The notes beneath the pieces were generated by a model that saw only the letters and a program-made list of their open reading frames with translations, was not told the origin of the DNA and made no database searches. 64,000 bases of DNA, taken from contig NW_020167525.1 in assembly GCF_001641265.1 (NCBI RefSeq), positions 1,638,636 to 1,702,635 of the forward strand, in the 5' to 3' direction. The position numbers and the translations under genes were made by a program. Source of the stretch: Pseudogymnoascus destructans. Its lineage: Eukaryota > Ascomycota > Leotiomycetes > Thelebolales > Thelebolaceae. Shown here one piece after another: positions 44,352 to 53,530 of the stretch. Numbering within the stretch: position 1 is the first letter of the stretch; every line of letters begins with the position of its first letter.

Positions 44352-46212
44352 ACGTGGTTTACCACCAAACGGAACATCCCACCAAATGAAACACTTTCCG
44401 ATAGCATCGCAACCTCAAACCCAATTACTCCACCCTAACACATTAAAATTAACTACACTCAATTGAATTCTCTTCTCCTAATATCTCTTCAACCTCTTGA
44501 CAGGTTCGTACATTATGCCCAGTCTTGCCGCACCTCCCACAGCGCCGCGAAGTCGATGGACCAGCCTCTACAGCACCCTCCTCATTTGACCTTTTCTGTC
44601 GTTTCAACCCTTTATCCTCTTTTTCAGCGATCAGTTTTTGAGCATCTTCTATAGTAAGTGACCCTCCATCTTGGACACGTGTACGCTTGGCTTTCCGACG
44701 CTTTGAAAGTGCTGTGTTGGCCTTTCGAAGGGTACGGACCTCCTCTTGTATAAGGGTCATTTGGTGCGCAATGCGGTCTGTACCCTTCACCAGCTGCTTT
44801 ACAGCTGAAAAAATCGTTGTTGGGGAGCTTCCTTGATGAATTCCAATTCTATTCTGTACAAACTTAGACTGCAAAATTGCATCAGCTGGGGTTTGTGGCG
44901 TTTGAGGGACCCAAGGGTCAGCCTCTAGTAGGGGGGATCCAGTTGGTGTTGGCGTCCGTAACTTGATATCAAGCTTTGAGAGAACTGCTTCTGGGTTGTA
45001 CGGGACTAGGCCAGTACCTCGAAAGCCAGCTAGGATATTTTCAGTTGTCATTGTATGGTCGTGGGCAGCCTTGAATGCAATAAAGAACTCAATCTTAGTG
45101 ATATGGGTAATAGAGGCCTTAATGAAGACCTCAAGTTCTCGACCATACATTCGCTTTAGTACACTAAAACACCCAACATCAAGAGGCTGGGTAAGATGTG
45201 AGGAGTGCGCAGGGAGACAGAGCGTAATAATGTTGTTCTCCTTGCAGTACATATCAAACTGGGCAGATAGGTGGCTCTCATGGCCATCTAGGACAATCAT
45301 CCGCCAGACCCCTTGTGTTCGTACACGTGTATGCTGATTAAAGTGTTTTATCCAGTCTAGACCTGTATCATTGTCGGTCCAGCCATTTGGTGAGGTCTTG
45401 ATGGCCCAAGTAGGTGGAAGGCCGCACTCTGTGTACCAAGGCGCAAGGTGATGCTTGCCTTGTACAATCAAGTATGCAGGCACTACAAAGCCGTCTGCAC
45501 TCACACATTCAATCGCTGTTGCCCATTCCCGATTACCAGACTGAAGCTGCTTTGCTCGGCCTTTTCGATCTGAGCTCGTAACAACCATATTCCCACAGAT
45601 AACACCCATCATAAAGCCCGTCTCATCAAAGTTGTAGAAGTCAGCATCCTGGATGCTGTACTTCGCCTGCATGTTCTTTACCAGCTCAAACCACTTTCTT
45701 ATACAATCAGGATCTTCGCAGAGGGCTCGCTGGAGGTCGTACGCACGAGAGAGACGCGTCTTAAGCTTTGGTTCATTGTGTACAAAGCGGTAGGGCCAGT
45801 TTTTTCCAACTGGGGGTTCGCGACGCGTCGCACGGAGGAGATTCGCTATATCTCGTACATCCTCAATTCGAGGTGGAAATCCTCGCGAATCTAGGTCAAG
45901 TACGTATCGTATGAGCTCCTCTTCCTCAATTGGGGTCAATGGACGTTGTTTGTCGCGTCTACCAGCTCGTGGTTGGCTTCCGTGTATGCGACGGGTAAGT
46001 GTTACATGTGGGACCTCATATAGCTGCGCAGCACGTCGGATGGACAGTTTGTGGGGTGATTTGGTAGCTTGAATGGCTAGTAAAACTCGGCCTTCATTAG
46101 CTTTCTGAGGCATCTTTTTGTTGTGGTGTGGTGGAGTAATTGGGTTTGAGGTTGCGATGCTATCGGAAAGTGTTTCATTTGGTGGGATATTCCGTTTGGT
46201 GGTAAACCACGT
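44352..46212 (-). mobile_element. pogo/Fot1-type DNA transposon, apparently complete
   Basis: Terminal inverted repeats 44352-44434 and 46130-46212 are 83 bp each, start ACGTGGTTTACCACC and differ at one position. The insertion is flanked by TA on both sides (44350-44351, 46213-46214), the target duplication of Tc1/mariner-pogo elements. It lies 15 bp inside the Copia internal end, so it is younger than Copia. It holds one long uninterrupted transposase frame. Confidence 0.96.
44449..46113 (-). CDS. Transposase, DDE superfamily, pogo/Fot1 class
   Basis: 554 residues, no intron, no stop. An N-terminal psq/CENP-B-like helix-turn-helix (HKLSIRRAAQLYEVPHVTLT) and a second HTH region with RGFPPRIEDVRDIA bind the inverted repeats. 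The catalytic domain shows three acidic positions, in YNFDETGFMMG, in MIVLDGHESH and in HLTQPLDVGCFSVLK (the third being Asp, as in pogo and Fot1). The C-terminus adds a coiled region and a CCHC knuckle (CGRCGKTGHNVRTC), as found in several fungal Fot/Tan-like transposases. All key residues are present, so the protein may be active, and the near-identical ends agree with that. Confidence 0.95.
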   Translation of the reverse strand: MPQKANEGRVLLAIQATKSPHKLSIRRAAQLYEVPHVTLTRRIHGSQPRAGRRDKQRPLTPIEEEELIRYVLDLDSRGFPPRIEDVRDIANLLRATRREPPVGKNWPYRFVHNEPKLKTRLSRAYDLQRALCEDPDCIRKWFELVKNMQAKYSIQDADFYNFDETGFMMGVICGNMVVTSSDRKGRAKQLQSGNREWATAIECVSADGFVVPAYLIVQGKHHLAPWYTECGLPPTWAIKTSPNGWTDNDTGLDWIKHFNQHTRVRTQGVWRMIVLDGHESHLSAQFDMYCKENNIITLCLPAHSSHLTQPLDVGCFSVLKRMYGRELEVFIKASITHITKIEFFIAFKAAHDHTMTTENILAGFRGTGLVPYNPEAVLSKLDIKLRTPTPTGSPLLEADPWVPQTPQTPADAILQSKFVQNRIGIHQGSSPTTIFSAVKQLVKGTDRIAHQMTLIQEEVRTLRKANTALSKRRKAKRTRVQDGGSLTIEDAQKLIAEKEDKGLKRQKRSNEEGAVEAGPSTSRRCGRCGKTGHNVRTCQEVEEILGEENSIECS

Positions 46213-46419
46213 TACAGTTTATATAAATAATAATAATAATAGTAACTTAAAAGAAAAGACTAATTAAATGAATGAGTGTTAATTGAAGTTTTGTCGCTTT
46301 TCATAACCTGTAGAACACATAATTGGAGTTTGACGACTTCTTCGGTGTTGTGGTGGAACTTTGGTGTTCCTCGGGTTTTTGTGTTGTATGTGTACCGGTC
46401 GGGTTTTGTAAGGTGTCAT

Positions 46420-47238
46420 CTACAGTAGACGACTAATGTCGACCAAGTTGAGATGCTTGATGAAATCTTCATGCTTCTGTCGAGAGAGTGCTTTTGTAAA
46501 TCTATCAGCAGGCATTTCATGTGTCGTGATCCAGTTGATATGAATCTTCTGGTGTTCAACTTCTTGTCGTAGCCAGTGGGAGTGCACGTCGATGTGCTTC
46601 AGCTTCGTGACGAGCTTGGGCGATTCCTTGAGTAGGAGCCGTACAGTTTGCAGGTTGTCACACTGTAGGGTATATTCTTCGTGCAGTTCCAATTTTATCA
46701 TAGAGAAGAATCGCTGCCACCAGTACAGTTGTTTTGCGCAGTGAGAGAGCGCAAGGAGCTCAGCTTCTGTTGTCGAAGTTGACACAGTTTTCTGCTTTGT
46801 GCATCGCCAGTCAATGGCGCCGCCAAAGAGTGTAAACAGATAGCCTTCTGTGCTTCGTCTTGTTTCCTCACAATCTGCATATGAGGCATCACTTGAACAT
46901 TGGAAGCGTGGTTCGTCAATGTTTGGTCCATATTGAAGTGCATAATTCTTCGTGCCTTGCAAATAGAGCAAGAGCCGGTCGGCTGCAGCATGGTGGTCTG
47001 GTCCGGGGTTGATGAGAAACTCTGCTAGTTTTTGTGTTGTGCGGGCTATGTCAGGTCTAGTCACGACTGCGGCATAGTTCACTGATCCAATCTTCCGTTG
47101 ATAGAGATGAATCTCTTGTTTTGTTGCTTGCCCATTGTATGGGGTAAGTTCAACTGTGATCATTGGTGTCCGCGGCATCCTTGTTTGTGTGACCTTGTAA
47201 GATGCAATAATCTTTTCAATATATGAATCTTGACACAT
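46420..47238 (-). pseudogene. Copia pol, 3' part (RT end and RNase H)
   Basis: This frame continues the Copia polyprotein after a break at about 47225-47240. It starts with WMCQDSYIEKIIASY and then carries the RT-connection region (RKIGSVNYAAVVTRPDI). RNase H follows, with its acidic positions in CSSDASYAD and STTEAELLALS and the late ADRFTKAL segment that is standard at Copia ends. It stops at 46420. It is in a different frame from the rest of pol: one A appears to be missing in the AAACTT stretch. It cannot be translated alone unless ribosomes shift. Confidence 0.88.
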
Positions 47239-50200
47239 CCAAAGTTTGCGCGAGTGCGGTCTCGTACAATTCTAATTCTGAGGAACCAATTTAGTTCCCC
47301 TATTTCCCGGAACTCGTATGCCTCCATGAGTTTTGTATGGAAGTCTATTGCTTCACGCTTATGTCTTGGGTGGCTGAGGATACAGATGTCGTCGACATAA
47401 AAGAAGACTATTATGGTGTCGGACACGAACAGACACTGTGCTTCAGGAACTTGTGTGAGACCTAGAGATGTTAACGTCTCTGAGAAGTCACGAAACCAAA
47501 GTAGTGGTGACTGTCGTAATCCGTAAAGGGCGCGGTTGAGTTTCCAGCACATCCCTTGTTCTTTATATCCATCTGCGCAGCGCACATACACTTCTTCGTC
47601 AATGCGACTATTTGTGAATGCATTGATCGCATCCATTTGATCAGTGTCGAGGTCGAAGTAGGCTGTGATTGCCATGAGTGCACGGAAAGTCCGCGATGCT
47701 AGTGTCGCTGCATATGTTTCATCGTGGATAGAGTATCGCTGTAGATCTCCTCTCACGACAAGTCGAGCCTTGTATTTTACAAGGAAGCCACTATTGTCAA
47801 ACTTGTATGTAAATACCCACATAAGAGGTATTACAAATGCATGTGTTTGTTCATCTCGAACAGATGTAAAGGTACCCTGTCTTCGAAGGTCATTTATTTC
47901 CTTCTCAGCTGCTGTTTTGAAGCCGATCCGATGTGGGTGGCTTTCGAGCTGGTCCCAGTATTTTGGGGCTGCAGGCAACGCTGTGCGATGGACCCTTTGC
48001 TTGTTAAAGGTCGTACCAACTATAAATGCTGTGTGTACACTTTCGCCTGAGTTTGGATGTTGGATGGTGGCTGAATAGACATCGTGTCTTCGCACACTAT
48101 CATCAGTTCGTTCTGGGGTCATTTCCGGAGTCCGTAAGTGAGTATTATCACCCCCCGAGAAATTATCTTGTTGAGATTTTTCTCCACTATGTTTTGGCTC
48201 ACCCTGCAGTGGCTCCACGTGTTGGTTTGTAGTGACATCTGCAGGTTGATATGGCTGTTGCTCATCTTCGTGGTCATCGATGGACTGATTGTCCAACTCA
48301 GGCAGCTCGATGACTTCTACCACTTGTTGGATTTCAGCTGGTGTTGCGACAGGAGTGTATTGTGGATCGAACATCTTATTTTCATCGAAGGTAACATCTC
48401 TTGTTGTAATTACCTTTTTGAGTGTCGGTACCCAGATGCGAAAAATGTTCGTAGAGTTGTATCCCACCAAATAACCAATTTGTGCACTCTTCTCAAGTCT
48501 GTCTAATTTTGGGCGGTTTTGGATGAGGGCATATGCTCGACACCCGTATATGCGAACATGCGACAACAGAGGCTTAATGTTCTCTGTTTGAATATTAAGG
48601 AGCTTTAATAATCGTCCATATGGGGTTTCATAGTTAAGCACTGCTGTGGGTGATCGGTTGATGAGGTACCCAGCAGTTTTGAACATCTCCGGCCAGAGCT
48701 CCATCGGAAGGTTTGCTGTTTCCTTTAATGCACGAGAGCGGGTGATTATTGTGCGACCAGATCTTTCGATGCCTCCATTTGGCTCTGCTGTGTGCGGTGG
48801 TGAAACTTGGACTTCGTATCCTTCATCTGCAACCCAGTTTTCCCATTCCTTTCCAAGTCCTGCCTCACCATCCAACTTAAAGATCTTTATTTCACAATTC
48901 CATCGTCTTTTGACATAGGCTGCAAAATCTTTAATTGTTTGCATGAGTGTTTCCTGGCGCTTGTTCTTCAGCAGGTATGGATGATTCATGCGACAGCAGT
49001 CGCAAAGAAAGTGCATGCTATACACATAGCCTTCATATGATTCATGCATTTGGATGAGATCGAGGTGTACCTTCTCATATGGTACTGTTGACCGTGGGAT
49101 TGGTCTTCGAGAGATGATTTTGGTTGCATTTGACAGCTTGCATGTTTCACAGTTTGTGTCGTAGTCCATGTCTGTCACCTCTACTCCTCTTGTGTTTTCT
49201 TGTAGTTTGTACACTGCATTTTGATTTAAGTGACCCATGCGGTTGTGCCACTCTTTTGCGGTCCCTTTTAAGGCACGTCTTGGTTCAAATGAGGTTTGAA
49301 ATACCTTCTCGATGTCCGGTACAACCTTATGCTTTTTGTATTCTAAAACCCATTGATTGTGTATCATCGGAGTTTTGCAGAATATTTTGCCTCTGTATGT
49401 AAGGCATTCAGTCTTCGTGTTCCAGTGCACGCCTTTTTTGATGAATCGGCGTAGTGATGCGACTGATGTATGGAAAGTGGAGACAAGGGCTGTTTCCTCA
49501 AGAGCGATAGTTATTGGTTGACCATTGCTATTTTGAACATCAATGTTCACGGAACCAAATCCTTCAATTATCACCCGTTGATCTCCTGCGAGGAGATATG
49601 TTTCACTATCACACTTTTTGAAGTTGTGGAATTTTGCATAGTCATTGCAGACGTGCACCGTGGCTCCAGAATCAAGGATTGTACTTTGTGCAAGCTCATA
49701 AGTTGATGATGGCTTTTGCGACACTTGAAATGCTGGGAACACGGCTGTGAATGCCGTGGGGTTTGTTGTACTGTCTTGCAGACTGTTGTCCCCTGATCCA
49801 TTCTGGCTCAAGTAGTTGGAAATTATAGACTGGAAAGATGGTCTTTCTGCAATGTAGTTCCGCACTTTTATCTCAGTTTCTTTTTTAGGTTTCCATCCAC
49901 TGTGCCTTTTTGATTCAACAATATAATAACAATCTCTCCATTTGTGTTTTGATCCACACGGACATCGCCTGGCAGAAGTATTTCTATTTGTACGGCCTTG
50001 TAGTGTTGCAGGTTTATTGTCATTTTCGTCTGTTGCTGCAAAGACTCCGTCACTACTTTCTCCACTATTATCCATTGTTGCGAAGACTCCATGCTCCCCC
50101 CGAGGTTTCTGTCGGAATTGTGTTTGCCGACGGTAAGCTCTGTACTCGGTGATTACTTGCGTGAGAGAATATGTTGTTGACTCATCGATGAGTCTCATAT

Positions 50201-50957
50201 CCCAGATACTGACAAATGGTGGTGACAAGGAAGAGATTGCACCTAAAAAGTCAAAGATCGGTGTATGTCCAATGACTTCAGCAACTTGTAGCTTGCGACC
50301 AACTTCAGAAATTGTTTCCCACCGGAGAAGCCAATCATCGACAGTTGACCCCTTTGGTATCTTTTGCAATGTTCTCCACTCACTCTTCCATTCTTCAATT
50401 CTACCACGGTCGGTAGGTGCGAAGCGTGTTTTGAGATTCACAAGCATCGCATGTGCTGAATCACATCCATATGTATACGGGAGGAAGTCCCGTTTGATTG
50501 ACTCTTGTATTTTTGCGCGGATGCCTTGGACGGCTTCCTCTTGTTTCTCCCACATCTTACGATCATGTTGGTAATCGTCTTTTAGGTTCCGAAGTTCTTC
50601 TTTTTGATCTTCGGTCAAACTCGCATATGTGATTGGCATCAGTTGGGAGGAAAGTTGTTGTTGGTCTTCGACAGACTGCTGAGGTTGCTGTGCAGAGGAT
50701 CGCCCTCTTGTTGCCACACCTGCGGGTGCTTGCTGCGAAGATGAAGATGTTGCAAACCCTTGGCCTGCCTGTGCTGCGGCGCGCACAAAGCTAGGGGCAG
50801 GACGAGTGGGTGGCTCTAGAATAGGAGGATCAATATTGTTCGGGTCAATATACCTCCATACTCCAGCTTTCATTGATGTTGTTTTTATCGTCTCGATCCA
50901 TTCATCCCAGTCTTTGGGAGATGTAAGGACCACCCCTACCCTATTTACTGTTGCCAT
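47160..50957 (-). CDS. Copia gag-pol polyprotein (gag, PR, IN, RT)
   Basis: A 1265-residue open frame from the ATG at 50957. Gag fills roughly residues 1-330, with a Gln-rich linker and a short Cys/His cluster (CPCGSKHKWRDCYY). The protease active site is ILDSGATVHVCND. The GAG-pre-integrase segment EWHNRMGHLNQNAVYKL follows, with CETC after it. The integrase core has its three acidic residues in KVHLDLIQMH, KLDGEAGLGK and NGGIERSGRT. The reverse transcriptase contains FFYVDDICILS (YVDD box). The frame runs out after the RT in REIGELNWFLRIRIVRDRTR. Only the RNase H part is displaced. No internal stop is present, so decay has barely begun. Confidence 0.93.
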   Translation of the reverse strand: MATVNRVGVVLTSPKDWDEWIETIKTTSMKAGVWRYIDPNNIDPPILEPPTRPAPSFVRAAAQAGQGFATSSSSQQAPAGVATRGRSSAQQPQQSVEDQQQLSSQLMPITYASLTEDQKEELRNLKDDYQHDRKMWEKQEEAVQGIRAKIQESIKRDFLPYTYGCDSAHAMLVNLKTRFAPTDRGRIEEWKSEWRTLQKIPKGSTVDDWLLRWETISEVGRKLQVAEVIGHTPIFDFLGAISSLSPPFVSIWDMRLIDESTTYSLTQVITEYRAYRRQTQFRQKPRGEHGVFATMDNSGESSDGVFAATDENDNKPATLQGRTNRNTSARRCPCGSKHKWRDCYYIVESKRHSGWKPKKETEIKVRNYIAERPSFQSIISNYLSQNGSGDNSLQDSTTNPTAFTAVFPAFQVSQKPSSTYELAQSTILDSGATVHVCNDYAKFHNFKKCDSETYLLAGDQRVIIEGFGSVNIDVQNSNGQPITIALEETALVSTFHTSVASLRRFIKKGVHWNTKTECLTYRGKIFCKTPMIHNQWVLEYKKHKVVPDIEKVFQTSFEPRRALKGTAKEWHNRMGHLNQNAVYKLQENTRGVEVTDMDYDTNCETCKLSNATKIISRRPIPRSTVPYEKVHLDLIQMHESYEGYVYSMHFLCDCCRMNHPYLLKNKRQETLMQTIKDFAAYVKRRWNCEIKIFKLDGEAGLGKEWENWVADEGYEVQVSPPHTAEPNGGIERSGRTIITRSRALKETANLPMELWPEMFKTAGYLINRSPTAVLNYETPYGRLLKLLNIQTENIKPLLSHVRIYGCRAYALIQNRPKLDRLEKSAQIGYLVGYNSTNIFRIWVPTLKKVITTRDVTFDENKMFDPQYTPVATPAEIQQVVEVIELPELDNQSIDDHEDEQQPYQPADVTTNQHVEPLQGEPKHSGEKSQQDNFSGGDNTHLRTPEMTPERTDDSVRRHDVYSATIQHPNSGESVHTAFIVGTTFNKQRVHRTALPAAPKYWDQLESHPHRIGFKTAAEKEINDLRRQGTFTSVRDEQTHAFVIPLMWVFTYKFDNSGFLVKYKARLVVRGDLQRYSIHDETYAATLASRTFRALMAITAYFDLDTDQMDAINAFTNSRIDEEVYVRCADGYKEQGMCWKLNRALYGLRQSPLLWFRDFSETLTSLGLTQVPEAQCLFVSDTIIVFFYVDDICILSHPRHKREAIDFHTKLMEAYEFREIGELNWFLRIRIVRDRTRANFGCVKIHILKRLLHLTRSHKQGCRGHQ

Positions 50958-51020
50958 TATGATGGTGTCTAGAATGTATGTAGGCTCTGCGATTGTATAT
51001 ATTAATCAATTTTGCGACTT

Positions 51021-51042
51021 AGAGTTGCTCCGGGCTCATAAC
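51021..51042 (-). promoter_or_regulatory. Copia primer-binding site, initiator-tRNA half type
   Basis: Minus strand directly after the 5' LTR reads GTTATGAGCCCGG. This is complementary to the anticodon-arm sequence CCGGGCTCATAAC typical of initiator tRNA-Met rather than to a tRNA 3' end. Drosophila copia uses the same trick, priming with a cut 5' half of tRNA-iMet. Confidence 0.65.
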
Positions 51043-51147
51043 TGTTGAGTAAATTTTCTTTTCCCTTCGAGGCCTCTAGCCGTAAGGGCAGAGTTTTTCT
51101 GTGGTTCTACCTGTGGTCGCTTACTGTAGCCCCTGTATATTATAACA
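51043..51147 (-). repeat. Copia 5' LTR (105 bp)
   Basis: Complete LTR with TG...CA ends, matched by the copy at 44244. It is very short for an LTR and must hold the element's promoter. Confidence 0.93.
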
Positions 51148-51152
51148 TTCTC

Positions 51153-51435
51153 CGATGTAACAACAGCGACCGCACACAACAGCGACCGCACACAACAGCT
51201 CCCCTACCCCGTTCATAGCCCTACTCCGGACAAGAGTAGGGACCCCTGCTTTCCGTGTGCAACTTGCTTTCGCCGACCCCGACCTGGTCGGTGCGAACAC
51301 GGACAATTATCATTTCCCAGATAAGACATTCCGGTGTGACTTCCACAGTATTAATATAAGCTGCGACCCTTCCAGGTGCACAGCATCAGCGATCTCGACC
51401 TCGCGCCACTTGAGCCAGAACAACTATCTCCGAAA
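51153..51435 (+). promoter_or_regulatory. Remaining upstream region of the hexosaminidase gene
   Basis: Only 283 bp separate the Copia target duplication from the chosen ATG. It contains a 16 to 18-bp tandem pair ACAACAGCGACCGCAC (51162-51196) and a small hairpin CCTACTC...GAGTAGG (51220-51241). The rest of the old promoter is now 6.9 kb away, left of the element. Confidence 0.55.
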
Positions 51436-53277
51436 ATGCGATTCAATCAGGTCGTCCAGGCCATTGCAGCCGCCTCATGCGCGTTCGCTGGGGCTGCCGG
51501 AGCTGTCAAAGTCAATCCGCTACCCGCCCCCGTCTCCATAACCTGGGGGACCTCAGGACCCAAGCAGGTGGCTGGATATCTCGTCCTCAAGAGCCCCTAC
51601 AACCAGGTGGTTCAGGACGCGTGGAATCGCGCGTTCAACTCGATCACGACCTTGAAATGGGTTCCCCAGGCTGTAGAGGAGCCAATTCCTGTCTTCGACC
51701 CCTTTCCCACCACCCCCGCCGTGGCTAAAAGGGCAGCTGCCCCCGTGTTCGCCGAATCGGAATCAGAACATACCAAGCGCTGGTCAACTTTGATCTACGA
51801 AGTGAACGTCCAGATCTCGGATTACAAGGCGGATTTACAGCACGGTGTCGACGAGTCATACACGCTTGATGTCAAGGGCAGCTCACCTTCGATCGATATC
51901 ACAGCCAAGACCATCTGGGGCGCCCTCCATGCCTTTACAACTCTCCAACAAATTGTCATCTCTGATGGCCACGGCGGCCTCCAGATTGAGCAACCAGTGT
52001 CCATCAAGGATGGCCCAATCTATCCATACCGCGGGATCATGGTCGACACTGGGCGCAACTTTATCACCGTCAAGAAGATCTTTGAGACCATCGACGGGAT
52101 GGCCCTGTCGAAGCTCAACGTGCTCCACTGGCACATCGACGATGACCAGTCTTGGCCCTTGACAATCAACGCATACCCAGAAATGACCAACGACGCATAC
52201 TCTACGCGCGAGACGTACTCGCATGACGACGTCCGCACTATCATTGCGTATGCCCGCGCCCGCGCCGTTCGCATCATCCCCGAGACCGATATGCCCGGCC
52301 ACTCCTCCTCGGGGTGGAAGCAAATCGACCCTGCCATTGTTGCCTGCACAAACTCCTGGTGGTCCAACGATAACTGGCCACTCCACACTGCTGTACAACC
52401 TAACCCGGGCCAGCTGGAGATCCTTAATGACAAGACGTACGAGGTTGTCGCAAAAGTGTATAACGAGCTGTCTAGCCTCTTTACAGACAACCTGTTCCAT
52501 GTTGGTGGTGACGAGCTTCAGGTTGGCTGCTACAACCTCAGCACTATCACACAGGAGTGGTTTGCGGCGAACAAATCGCTGACGTACGACGACCTCGTCC
52601 AGTACTGGGTCGATAAAGCTGTGCCGATTTTCAAGAAGCCAAAGAACAGGCGTCTTATCATGTGGGAGGATATTGCCATCAACGACCCGCACGCGCATGA
52701 CATGCCCAAGGACATCATTATGCAGTCCTGGAACGGCGGCCTCGCCAATATCAAGAAGCTCACGTCGAGCGGTTTTGATGTCGTCGTCTCCTCGTCCGAC
52801 TGGTTTTACCTTGACTGTGGCGTCGGCGGCTACGTGACCAACGACCCCCGTTACAACGAGAACGTCAACCCCGACCCGAAAACCGCCAACTTCAACTTCG
52901 GAGGTACTGGGGGATCTTGGTGTGCCCCTTACAAGACCTGGCAGCGCATCTACGACTACGACTTCACCACCAACCTAACCGCCGCCGAGGCCAAGAAGGT
53001 CATTGGGGTAACCGCCCCCTTGTGGTCCGAGCAAGTTGACGACACTTGCATCTCATCGAAGCTGTGGCCGCGTGCTGCCGCGCTCGCCGAGCTATCTTGG
53101 TCTGGTAACAGGGACGCCGACGGCAAGAAGCGCACGACGACCATGACGCAGCGCATCCTGAACTTCAGGGAGTATCTGGTCGCGTTGGGGGTACAGGCCA
53201 CGCCGCTCGTACCAAAATACTGCCTACAGCACCCGCATCATTGTGATTTGTATTACGACCAGAACGCTGTTGTCTAA
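51436..53277 (+). CDS. Beta-N-acetylhexosaminidase, GH20, secreted
   Basis: The enzyme releases N-acetylglucosamine from chito-oligomers and glycans outside the cell, in chitin turnover. I chose the ATG at 51436 because a signal peptide starts there (VVQAIAAASCAFAGAAGAV); the frame is open 20 codons further up. 613 residues, no intron. A propeptide-like region with a possible Lys-Arg cleavage site (AVAKRAAAP and HTKRWS) precedes the GH20b domain. The TIM barrel begins at YRGIMVDTGRNF and continues with LHWHIDDDQSWPL. The catalytic pair is D359-E360 in HVGGDEL, and the substrate-binding Trp lies in MWEDI and TAPLWSEQ. All catalytic residues are present. The Copia 5' LTR lies just upstream in the opposite orientation. 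Confidence 0.95.
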   Translation: MRFNQVVQAIAAASCAFAGAAGAVKVNPLPAPVSITWGTSGPKQVAGYLVLKSPYNQVVQDAWNRAFNSITTLKWVPQAVEEPIPVFDPFPTTPAVAKRAAAPVFAESESEHTKRWSTLIYEVNVQISDYKADLQHGVDESYTLDVKGSSPSIDITAKTIWGALHAFTTLQQIVISDGHGGLQIEQPVSIKDGPIYPYRGIMVDTGRNFITVKKIFETIDGMALSKLNVLHWHIDDDQSWPLTINAYPEMTNDAYSTRETYSHDDVRTIIAYARARAVRIIPETDMPGHSSSGWKQIDPAIVACTNSWWSNDNWPLHTAVQPNPGQLEILNDKTYEVVAKVYNELSSLFTDNLFHVGGDELQVGCYNLSTITQEWFAANKSLTYDDLVQYWVDKAVPIFKKPKNRRLIMWEDIAINDPHAHDMPKDIIMQSWNGGLANIKKLTSSGFDVVVSSSDWFYLDCGVGGYVTNDPRYNENVNPDPKTANFNFGGTGGSWCAPYKTWQRIYDYDFTTNLTAAEAKKVIGVTAPLWSEQVDDTCISSKLWPRAAALAELSWSGNRDADGKKRTTTMTQRILNFREYLVALGVQATPLVPKYCLQHPHHCDLYYDQNAVV

Positions 53278-53530
53278 GGGCTCCATCTTTTTATGTAGTG
53301 TAGTGTCTCATCTCGCTTACTGGAGGCTGGGAGAAATGAAACTGTACACTCTGATCATGGTGTTCATCACTGCTCGTCTCGTCGTGTTTCATGATCATCG
53401 ATTCCGTAGCCCCACGTAGATCTGTGTGTGTGTGTGTGTGTGTATTTAACGTCTAATCGTCGGTGGTCGGCGAAAGCGAAGTGCATCCGGAAAGCGAAAT
53501 TGCATCCCGCTAGCCAGATATCATTAGTAG
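53278..53530. other. 3' flank of the hexosaminidase gene with GT microsatellite
   Basis: 253 bp. It holds a (GT)9-10 run at 53422-53442 and a short GCGAAG-rich stretch near 53470-53505. Homology to Gypsy begins right after. Confidence 0.6.

Larger units (their letters stand above)
44239..51152 (-). mobile_element. Ty1/Copia LTR retrotransposon with nested Fot1-like element
   Basis: The element reads on the minus strand. The 5' LTR is 51043-51147 (105 bp) and the 3' LTR is 44244-44334 (91 bp). Both start TGTTGAGTAAA and end TATAACA. Apart from a 14-bp gap in the 3' LTR they are identical, so the insertion is recent. A 5-bp target duplication TTCTC flanks it (44239-44243 and 51148-51152). Next to the 5' LTR is a primer-binding site that resembles the complement of the initiator-tRNA anticodon arm. 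Next to the 3' LTR is a G-run polypurine tract. About 5.0 kb is native sequence; the rest is the nested DNA transposon. Pol lies after gag in one frame, in the Copia order protease, integrase, RT, RNase H, with one frameshift. Confidence 0.95.
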
